From NCBI GenBank assembly GCA_002842395.1, contig PHCV01000007.1, positions 44,202 to 108,201 of the forward strand: 64,000 nucleotides of DNA. The letters are read 5' to 3'. The notes under the pieces were generated by a model. It searched no databases. It was not told where the DNA came from and saw only the letters and a list, made by a program, of their open reading frames with translations. Position 1 is the first letter of the stretch. Each line of letters starts with the position of its first letter. Below, piece after piece: positions 56,808 through 64,000 of the stretch. A program made the position numbers and the translations under genes. This stretch comes from Betaproteobacteria bacterium HGW-Betaproteobacteria-11 (lineage in GTDB: Bacteria > Pseudomonadota > Gammaproteobacteria > Burkholderiales > Rhodocyclaceae).

Positions 56808-57798
56808 GCACGGCGGACGTCTGCGGCAGGCTAGCCGCGACCATGACATTCCAATCGACGACTGGCTCGATCTGTCGACCGGCATCGCGCCCTGGCCCTA
56901 TCCCGTGCCGACGATTCCGCCCGCCTGCTGGCAACGCCTGCCGGAAGATGACGATGGCTTGATCGAGGCGGCACGGGACTATTACGGCGCGCGGCATCCG
57001 TTGCCGGTGAATGGCTCGCAGGCCGCCATCCTCGCCTTGCCGCGACTGTTCGCGCCCGCGCCGGTGGCGCTCCTGGCGCCAAGCTACGGCGAATATCTGC
57101 CGGCCTGGCAGGCCGCCGGGCATCGCGTGCAGCCTTGCGCGGGGGATGTCGTGCTCGCGCAGGGGGTGATGCAGGTCGGGCATCTGATGCTCGCCAACCC
57201 GAACAATCCCGATGGCCGGCGTTTCGCCCCCGAGGCCCTGCTTGCCGCCGCCGCGCGTCTTGCCCGGCATGACGGCTGGCTGATCGTCGATGAAGCCTTC
57301 GCCGATGCCGAAGACGGCCTGTCGCTGGCGGGCGTGGCCGGCACGCCCGGGGCGAAAAATGTCATCGTTCTGCGCTCGCTGGGCAAGTTCTTTGGCCTGG
57401 CCGGGGCGCGGGTGGGTTTTTGCCTTGGCCAGCCCGAGCTTCTGGCGCGGCTTGCCGAACTGCTCGGCCCCTGGCCGCTGGCGCATCCCGCGCGTTTCGC
57501 CGCAAAACTCGGCCTTGGCGATACGGCGTGGCAGGCGGCGCAAAAGCGCCGGCTGCGCGACGCCGCCGCACGGCTGGCGGCGTTGCTCGCGGCGCATGGG
57601 TTCGCGCCGGTCGGCGGCACGGCGCTGTTTCGCTTCGTGGCGACGCCCGATGCCGCTAGAATGCACGACTTCCTGGCTCGTCGCGGCATCCTCGTGCGCC
57701 ATTTCGCCGAGCTTTCCGCGCTGCGTTTCGGCCTGCCGGGCGATGAGGCCGCGTGGTCGCGGCTTGCCGCCGCGCTCGATGAATGGAGAAAGCGATGA
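56800..57798 (+). CDS. cobD: Threonine-phosphate decarboxylase (PLP aminotransferase fold)
   Basis: Makes (R)-1-amino-2-propanol phosphate for CbiB. 332 residues (CobC in Pseudomonas naming). DDWLDLSTGIAPWPYP is the usual N-terminus; ANPNNPDGR binds PLP, and VLRSLGKFFGLAGARVGF holds the Schiff-base Lys. A motif copy encodes AKLGLGDTA near residue 238. Confidence 0.93.
   Translation: MVEHGGRLRQASRDHDIPIDDWLDLSTGIAPWPYPVPTIPPACWQRLPEDDDGLIEAARDYYGARHPLPVNGSQAAILALPRLFAPAPVALLAPSYGEYLPAWQAAGHRVQPCAGDVVLAQGVMQVGHLMLANPNNPDGRRFAPEALLAAAARLARHDGWLIVDEAFADAEDGLSLAGVAGTPGAKNVIVLRSLGKFFGLAGARVGFCLGQPELLARLAELLGPWPLAHPARFAAKLGLGDTAWQAAQKRRLRDAAARLAALLAAHGFAPVGGTALFRFVATPDAARMHDFLARRGILVRHFAELSALRFGLPGDEAAWSRLAAALDEWRKR
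57504..57526 (+). repeat. Dispersed 23-bp motif, copy 16 (in cobD)
   Basis: AAAACTCGGCCTTGGCG then ATACGG. Read as K-L-G-L-G-D-T-A. Confidence 0.85.
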
Positions 57799-58712
57799 AA
57801 CGAATCCTGCGCGTGGCGGCCCTTTGCCTTGCCGCGCTGGCCATGCTCGATGGCGTCGGCGCGCACGCCGAAGTCGTGGTGGCGGATGCCAGTGGCGCGA
57901 GCCTCCGCCTGCCGGCCCCGGCGCGGCGCATCGTCAGCCTGGCGCCGCATCTGACCGAGCTGCTCTATGCCGCGGGCGCGGGTGAAAAGCTGGTCGGCGC
58001 GGTCGATTACAGCGACTTTCCGCCGGCGGCGAAAAACCTGCCGCGCGTCGGCGGCTACTCGCGGCCGGATCTCGAAGCCATCGCCGCCCTGCAGCCCGAT
58101 CTGGTGGTCGCCTGGCAAAGCGGCAATCCGCCGGCGGCGCTCGACAGGCTCAGGGCGCTCGGCATTCCGGTCTATGTTTCGCAGCCCGATCGCATCGCCG
58201 ATGTCGCCATCGAACTTGAGCGCCTGGGACACCTGACCGGCAGCGAAGCGGTAGCCAACGCCGCCGCGGCGCGCTTTCGCCAGCGGCTGGCCAGCCTCGA
58301 CCGGCGCTACCGGCAGCGGCCCGTGGTCGCCGTGTTCTACCAAATCTGGAAGCAGCCGCTGATGACCATCAACGACCGGCAGATCATCAGCGACGCGATC
58401 CGGCTCTGCGGCGGGCGCAACGTCTTCGGTCGCCTGCCGGTGCTGGCGCCGACGGTGACGGTGGAGGCGGTGCTTGCCGGGAATCCGGAGGTCATCGTTG
58501 CCTCCGGGATGGGCGACGAGCGCCCGGAATGGCTCGATGACTGGCGGCGCTGGACGCAGCTCACGGCGGTCAGGCGCAACAACCTGTTCTTCATTCCGCC
58601 GCAGGAAATCCAGCGCCATACCCCGCGGCTGCTCGATGGCGCGGAAAAGCTTTGCCAGGCGCTGGAGATGGCGCGCGAGCGGCGATCATCGGCTCGTTCA
58701 GGAGGAAACTGA
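57795..58712 (+). CDS. btuF: Cobalamin ABC transporter substrate-binding protein
   Basis: Periplasmic B12-binding protein, 305 residues. Residues 1-29 form a signal peptide ending AHA. RIVSLAPHLTELLYAAGAGEKLVGAV and RPDLEAIAALQPDLVV are typical of BtuF. ATG 57795 is chosen because GGAGA lies 5 nt upstream; ATG 57783 has none. The partner permease and ATPase are about 4 kb on, on the other strand. Confidence 0.92.
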   Translation: MKRILRVAALCLAALAMLDGVGAHAEVVVADASGASLRLPAPARRIVSLAPHLTELLYAAGAGEKLVGAVDYSDFPPAAKNLPRVGGYSRPDLEAIAALQPDLVVAWQSGNPPAALDRLRALGIPVYVSQPDRIADVAIELERLGHLTGSEAVANAAAARFRQRLASLDRRYRQRPVVAVFYQIWKQPLMTINDRQIISDAIRLCGGRNVFGRLPVLAPTVTVEAVLAGNPEVIVASGMGDERPEWLDDWRRWTQLTAVRRNNLFFIPPQEIQRHTPRLLDGAEKLCQALEMARERRSSARSGGN

Positions 58713-59536
58713 TGGCGAACAACGCTTCCCGGCCGCGCCGCCTGCCGCAGCGCATCGCCTGCCTGTCCACCGAGGCGGTCGAGGTGCTCTACGCGCTGGG
58801 CGAGGAAGCGCGCATCGCCGGCATTTCCGGCTTCACCGTGCATCCGCCGCGGGCGCGCAAGGAAAAGTCGAAGATCAGCGGTTTCTCCTCAGCGCACAGC
58901 GAGCGGATCCTGGCCGTGCGCCCCGATCTGGTGCTGGCCTTTTCCGACATGCAGGGCGAGATCTGCCGCGAGCTGGTGCAGGCCGGACTCGAAGTGCATC
59001 ACTTCAATCAGCGGAGCATCGAAGGCATCTTCGCGATGATCGAAACCATCGGCCGCCTGGTGGCCGCGGAAGAAAAGGCGCGGGCGCTGGTTGCCGGGCT
59101 CGAAGCGCAAATCGAGGCCGTGCGCAGCGAGGCATCCAGCCTGCCACGGCGGCCGCGGGTGTATTTCGAGGAGTGGGACGAACCGATGATCTGCGGCATC
59201 CAGTGGGCCTCGGAACTGATCGGGATCGCCGGTGGCTGTGACGTCTGCGCCGATCTCGCCGTGGCGCCGGGCGCCGGCGCGCGGGTCATCGAAAAGTCGG
59301 CGCTGGCGGCACGCCGGCCGGAGATGGTGATTGCCTCGTGGTGCGGCAAGAAGTTCCGCGCCGAGCGCTTCGTCGAACGCTTCGCCGGACTCGACCTGCC
59401 GGCCATCGCCAGCGGCGACCTGTACGAGATCAAGTCGTCCGACATCCTCTCGCCCGGCCCGGCGGCGATCCGCCACGGCCTGCCGCAACTGGCGGCGATC
59501 ATCCGCCGCTGGGCGGAGCGGCGAACGATTCAGTGA
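58712..59536 (+). CDS. Second BtuF-like cobalamin-binding protein without signal peptide
   Basis: A 274-residue protein of the same periplasmic-binding fold as btuF (RIACLSTEAVEVLYALGEEA, RPDLVLAFSDMQ, YFEEWDEPMICG). No signal peptide precedes the domain, so it is probably cytoplasmic. It overlaps btuF by one base (TGATG), with GGAGGA upstream. Its role may be B12 or cobinamide handling inside the cell. A motif copy encodes EKSALAAR near residue 195. Confidence 0.85.
   Translation: MANNASRPRRLPQRIACLSTEAVEVLYALGEEARIAGISGFTVHPPRARKEKSKISGFSSAHSERILAVRPDLVLAFSDMQGEICRELVQAGLEVHHFNQRSIEGIFAMIETIGRLVAAEEKARALVAGLEAQIEAVRSEASSLPRRPRVYFEEWDEPMICGIQWASELIGIAGGCDVCADLAVAPGAGARVIEKSALAARRPEMVIASWCGKKFRAERFVERFAGLDLPAIASGDLYEIKSSDILSPGPAAIRHGLPQLAAIIRRWAERRTIQ
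59292..59314 (+). repeat. Dispersed 23-bp motif, copy 17 (in CDS)
   Basis: AAAAGTCGGCGCTGGCG then GCACGC. Read as K-S-A-L-A-A-R. Confidence 0.92.
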
Positions 59537-59538
59537 TG

Positions 59539-59726
59539 TGTCATTCCGGACGGCCCCGGACTTGATCCGGGGCCGTCCGGAATGACACTCGCATCCCTCC
59601 GTCATTCCCGCGAAAGCGGGAATCCAGGCGGTGGCTCCGCGAGGCACCGAGGTTCACTTCTGGATTCCGGGTCAGGCCCGGAATGACGGCGCGCCGGTCA
59701 AGCCCGAAATGACGGTATTTTCCGAG
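59539..59726. repeat. Extragenic palindrome cluster
   Basis: It begins with a perfect 22-bp inverted repeat around a 5-nt loop (59539-59560 and 59566-59587). CGTCATTCCCGCGAAAGCGG with its GGAATCCAG end, and CTGGATTCCGGGTCAGGCCC with GGAATGACGG, follow. These are the same REP types as near 15.8 and 31.1 kb. It lies between convergent genes. Confidence 0.9.
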
Positions 59727-59749
59727 TTGCCCGCGATCATGGGCAGCGT

Positions 59750-60430
59750 TCAATAGGCCGTTGGCGTCGGCCGGGCATCGGCTGGCCACTGGTTTTCGAA
59801 GATGACTTCGGCCAGCGGCAGGCGGCGGCCCCAGCCGAGAGTTTCGAGTACCGGTCGGGCGGGAAATTCGGCGACGCGGCCGAGGCAGAGGATGGCAACG
59901 GGTTTGGCGCCTTCCGGCATGGCGCAGAGTTGCGCTACGGCATGCGGCTCGAAAAACGAGACCCAGCCCAGGCCGATGCCTTCGGCGCGGGCGGCCAGCC
60001 ACATGTTCTGGATCGCGCAGGCGGCGGAGGCGAGTGCCATTTCGGGCAGCAGCCGCTTGCCGAAAATATGCTTTTCGCATTGATCCATCAGGGCCACGAC
60101 GATGACCTCGGCGCAGCTGGCGAGACCGTGGATCTTCAGTTCGAGCAGCTCGGCGGCGCGCGAGGGCAAGGCGGCCGCCGTGGCCCGGCGTTCCGCTTCG
60201 ACCAATTCGATCAGCCGTTGGCGCAACTCCGGCGCGGTGATGCGGATCAGTCGCCAGGGCTGCATGTAGCCGACCGAGGGCGCGGCGTGGGCGGTCTCGA
60301 GGATGCGCTCGAGCGCGCCTTCCGGCAGCGGGCCGGTGAGGAATTCGCGGCTGTCGCGCCGGGTGTGGATGGCGTGATAGACCGCCTCGCGCGCGGCGGC
60401 ATCGAAGGCATGGACGTTTTCTTCGCTCAT
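59750..60430 (-). CDS. bluB: 5,6-dimethylbenzimidazole synthase
   Basis: Oxygen-dependent flavin-destroying enzyme producing the lower ligand of B12. 226 residues, nitroreductase fold. HTRRDSREFLTGPLPEGALE, HAAPSVGYMQPWRLI and AIQNMWLAARAEGIGLGWVS match BluB. Its presence implies aerobic DMB synthesis feeding CobT. cbiA lies 10 bp downstream on the same strand. Confidence 0.93.
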   Translation of the reverse strand: MSEENVHAFDAAAREAVYHAIHTRRDSREFLTGPLPEGALERILETAHAAPSVGYMQPWRLIRITAPELRQRLIELVEAERRATAAALPSRAAELLELKIHGLASCAEVIVVALMDQCEKHIFGKRLLPEMALASAACAIQNMWLAARAEGIGLGWVSFFEPHAVAQLCAMPEGAKPVAILCLGRVAEFPARPVLETLGWGRRLPLAEVIFENQWPADARPTPTAY

Positions 60431-60440
60431 GACATGAGGA

Positions 60441-61766
<1,326 letters not shown>

Positions 61767-61768
61767 GC

Positions 61769-62362
61769 TCAGAACTCGATTCCCGGCATGGCCTTGAGGC
61801 CGGCGGTGAAGGCGTGCTTGAGGAGATGCATGTCGGTCACCGTGTCGGCGGCGGCGATCAGTTTTTCCGGCGCGGCGCGGCCGGTGACGATGACGTGCTG
61901 CATCCGCGGCCGCGCTTCGAGGTCGCACAGCACCTCGTCGAGATCGAGCCAGCCGTACTTGAAGGCGTAGGTCAGCTCGTCGAGGATGACGAGCCGGAGA
62001 CTTTCGTCCTCCAGAAAAAGTCGGCTCTGGCGCCACGCCGCCCGGGCGGCCTGCGCGTCCCTGTCCTTGTCCTGGGTCTCCCAGGTGAAGCCTTCGCCCA
62101 TCACATACCAGGCGACATCGGGCTGGCGGCGGAAGAAGCTTTCCTCGCCGGTGTCCGAACGGCTCTTGACGAACTGCACGACCCCGGCGTTGAAACCATG
62201 TCCGAGCGCGCGGGCGAGCACGCCGAAGGCGGCGGAGGATTTACCCTTGCCGGTGCCGGTATTGACCAGCAGCAGGCCGCGCTCGCTGCTTGCCGTGGCG
62301 ATTTTTTCGTCGATGATGCGTTTTTTCCGCTGCATGCGAAGGATATGTTTCTCGTCAGCCAT
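61769..62362 (-). CDS. cobO: Cob(I)yrinic acid a,c-diamide adenosyltransferase
   Basis: Transfers the adenosyl group from ATP to Co(I) corrinoids. 197 residues, CobA/CobO/BtuR type. LLVNTGTGKGKSSAAFG is the P-loop; VVQFVKS, VILDELTYAFKYGWL and HVIVTGR follow. A motif copy encodes AAWRQSRLFLED near residue 115. Confidence 0.95.
   Translation of the reverse strand: MADEKHILRMQRKKRIIDEKIATASSERGLLLVNTGTGKGKSSAAFGVLARALGHGFNAGVVQFVKSRSDTGEESFFRRQPDVAWYVMGEGFTWETQDKDRDAQAARAAWRQSRLFLEDESLRLVILDELTYAFKYGWLDLDEVLCDLEARPRMQHVIVTGRAAPEKLIAAADTVTDMHLLKHAFTAGLKAMPGIEF
62016..62038 (+). repeat. Dispersed 23-bp motif, copy 19 (in cobO)
   Basis: AAAAGTCGGCTCTGGCG then CCACGC. Read on the minus strand as W-R-Q-S-R-L-F. 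Confidence 0.85.
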
Positions 62363-62369
62363 GTCGACC

Positions 62370-63161
62370 TCAGGTGGGAACGAACCAGCGCGTCGCGCCG
62401 TCGCGCAATTCGCGCAAAGGATAGCCGTAAAGACGGCTCAGGTTGTCGCTGGTGATGATCTCGCGGCTCGCTCCGCTCAACCATTCACCCGCGCCGAAAA
62501 GCAGCAGGGCATGGTCGCAATAGCGCACGGCAAAGCCGGGGTCGTGGAGCACGGCGATCAGCGCGGCATCATGCGCGGTTTTCGCGCGGAACAGTTCCAT
62601 CACGGCGACCTGGTGCGCGAGATCGAGATGGGTGAGCGGTTCGTCGAGCAAAAAGAGCTTCGGCTCCTGGGTCAGCAACTGGGCGATCGCCAGACGCTGC
62701 CGCTCGCCGCCGGAAAGGCTGTGTACCTCGCGCTCGGCCAGCCCGGCCAGGCCCAGCGCGGTCAGGGCGTGGTGCGCGATGGCGCGGTCGGCGGCGGACT
62801 CCCAGTCCCAGCGACCCAGATGCGGATGGCGGCCAACGAGCGCGGTCTCCAGCACCGTCGAGGGAAACGGGTCGCTTTGCTGTTGGGCGAGCAGGCCGCG
62901 GAAACAGGCGAGCGATTTCGGCGCGCTGGGCTGGAAAGTCGGCGCTGGCGCGACGGCAAGTGTCGACTCGCCAAGCGTCAATTCGCCGGTATCGGCCGCG
63001 CGCAAGCCGGCGAGCGTGGTGAGCAGCGTCGATTTGCCGACCCCGTTTTTGCCCAGGATGGCCCAGCGCTGGCCGGGTTCGACGGCGAGATCAAGTTGCC
63101 GGCAGACGTCGACCTCGCCGATGCGGACGGCGAGCCCCCGGGCATACAGCAGCGGCTTCAT
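62370..63161 (-). CDS. btuD: Cobalamin/iron-siderophore-type ABC transporter ATPase
   Basis: A 263-residue ATPase. Walker A GKNGVGKSTLLTTLAG, signature LSGGERQRLAIAQLL, Walker B LFLLDEPLTHLDLAH. Typical length for FecE/BtuD. Context (btuC, btuF, cobalamin genes) favours B12. A motif copy encodes VAPAPTF in the variable region after Walker A. ATGA overlap with btuC. Confidence 0.9.
   Translation of the reverse strand: MKPLLYARGLAVRIGEVDVCRQLDLAVEPGQRWAILGKNGVGKSTLLTTLAGLRAADTGELTLGESTLAVAPAPTFQPSAPKSLACFRGLLAQQQSDPFPSTVLETALVGRHPHLGRWDWESAADRAIAHHALTALGLAGLAEREVHSLSGGERQRLAIAQLLTQEPKLFLLDEPLTHLDLAHQVAVMELFRAKTAHDAALIAVLHDPGFAVRYCDHALLLFGAGEWLSGASREIITSDNLSRLYGYPLRELRDGATRWFVPT
62934..62956 (+). 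repeat. Dispersed 23-bp motif, copy 20 (in btuD)
   Basis: GAAAGTCGGCGCTGGCG then CGACGG. Read on the minus strand as V-A-P-A-P-T-F. Confidence 0.93.
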
Positions 63162-64000
63162 GCCGGCTTCTCCCGGCCGAGCAGATAAAGAAAGACCGGC
63201 ACGCCGAGCAGCGCGGTGAGCACCCCGACAGGCAACTGCTGCGGGGCGAGCAGCGTGCGGGCGAGGGTGTCGGCCAGCACCAGCAGGCTGCCGCCGGCGA
63301 GCACGGTGGCGGGCAGCAGCAGCCGCTGATCGTTGCCCCAGCCGAGCCGCATCAGCGCGAGGCGGGTCAGATGCGGCACGATGAGACCGATGAAGCCGAT
63401 GCTGCCGGCGTTGGTCACCGCGGTGGCGGTGGCCAGCGCAGCGAGAAAATAGATCCCGCGCCTGACCTGCTCGACCGGCACGCCGAGCGCCTGGGCCAGT
63501 CGATCGCCGCGCGCCAGCACATTCAGTTCGCGAGCGAAGGGCAGCGCCAGCAGCAGGGCCAGGGCGAGAATCGCCAGCGCCGGCCGTGGTTCGCTGATCT
63601 GCCCGGCATCGCCCATCAACCAGAAGAGCATGCCGCGCAACTGCGCCTCGGGCGCGATGGAGAGCATCAACGCCACCGCCGCGCCGCAGCCGGCGGCGAC
63701 GATTACGCCGGTGAGGAGCAGCCGGGTGCGGGTCCAGCTGCTGTCGCCGTGCGCGAGGCCAAAGACCAGCAGCATCGCGGCGAAGGCCCCGCCAAAGGCC
63801 GCCAGATCGACCCAGACCAGCGCCGCGCCGGCGAGCATGGCCAGCAGCGCCCCCACCGCCGCCCCACCGGAAATGCCAAGCACATAGGGGTCGGCGAGGG
63901 GATTGCGCAACAGCACCTGCATCAGCGCGCCGGCGAGGGCCAGCAGGCCGCCGACGGCAAAGGCGCCGAGCGCGCGCGGCAGACGCAGGCCGCGGATCAC
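63158..64000 (-). CDS. btuC: FecCD/BtuC family ABC permease, N-terminus cut by window edge
   Basis: At least 280 residues with about eight to nine helices visible. GGLLALAGALMQVLLRNPLADPYVLGISGGA, given here as GALMQVLLRNPLADPYVLG, is the FecCD signature. GSIGFIGLIVPHLTR and ATVLAGGSLLVLADTLAR follow. The 5' end lies beyond the window. B12 specificity is from context. Confidence 0.92.
   Translation of the reverse strand: MIRGLRLPRALGAFAVGGLLALAGALMQVLLRNPLADPYVLGISGGAAVGALLAMLAGAALVWVDLAAFGGAFAAMLLVFGLAHGDSSWTRTRLLLTGVIVAAGCGAAVALMLSIAPEAQLRGMLFWLMGDAGQISEPRPALAILALALLLALPFARELNVLARGDRLAQALGVPVEQVRRGIYFLAALATATAVTNAGSIGFIGLIVPHLTRLALMRLGWGNDQRLLLPATVLAGGSLLVLADTLARTLLAPQQLPVGVLTALLGVPVFLYLLGREKPA

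Overview
The window is one contiguous, GC-rich (roughly 60-65% by eye) stretch of a proteobacterial chromosome. Gene content points to a betaproteobacterium, probably of the Rhodocyclales/Sterolibacteriaceae type: class I PHA synthase with PhaB and PhaR, a DUF2889 gene beside sucCD, TusA-DsrE2, RhlE helicase, panBCD after pcnB-folK, and a large cobalamin block. This placement is inference. No phage, transposase, rRNA or CRISPR array was seen. Both ends are cut: msrA at the left, and a B12-type ABC permease at the right.

Layout. 1-3220: msrA (partial), a DUF2889 gene and sucCD. 3426-15748: one co-directional signalling block: CHASE2-Ser/Thr kinase, PP2C phosphatase, double-FHA protein, CHASE2-nucleotide cyclase, metallo-beta-lactamase-fold cyclic-nucleotide phosphodiesterase, cNMP-binding/rhodanese protein, GAF-GspE/PilB ATPase and GAF-HD-GYP protein. 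16031-16750: a sigma-54-type promoter, a 59-codon pilin with little beyond the N-terminal helix, and a secreted Cys-containing partner, resembling a split pilin. 16812-24075: ABC-2 transporter, two large tandem paralogous membrane proteins and a GDPD-like phosphodiesterase. 24067-26958 (minus): PAP2-like protein, FAD oxidoreductase and GtrA. 27115-28002: tusA and dsrE2. 28042-35427: valS, pcnB, folK, panB, panC, panD. 35490-40098 (minus): rhlE-like helicase, sixA, CYTH-CHAD protein, uroporphyrinogen methyltransferase. 40244-44688: antiporter, carboxylate-amine ligase, class I amidotransferase, ZIP transporter, small membrane protein. 44800-48071: phaC, phaB, phaR. 48078-50815: rimO and a GlcD-type dehydrogenase. 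50876-51035: tRNA-Ala(GGC) and tRNA-Glu(TTC). 51076-64000: late cobalamin assembly, salvage and uptake (cobC, cobS, cobT, cobU, cbiP, cbiB, cobD, two btuF-like genes, bluB, cbiA, cobO, btuD, btuC) on alternating strands.

The most unusual signal is not a gene. A 23-bp motif (AAAAGTCGGCGCTGGCG, two variable bases, ACGG) recurs about 20 times on both strands, in intergenic DNA and inside coding sequence. It is read in several frames, giving KLGAGDTA, EKSALAAR, TVSPAPTF, ITSADFL and KKVGAGGT, so it is conserved as DNA and not as a peptide. It is absent from the 14-kb signalling/pilin block and dense in the cobalamin region. Its balanced orientation and coding tolerance resemble DNA uptake sequences, though the sequence matches no uptake signal I know. 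Other repeats are extragenic palindromes at 15.8, 31.1 and 59.5 kb, a tandem pair of 82-bp units at 41.4 kb, a palindrome inside cobT, and hairpin/inverted-repeat structures between cobT and cobU.
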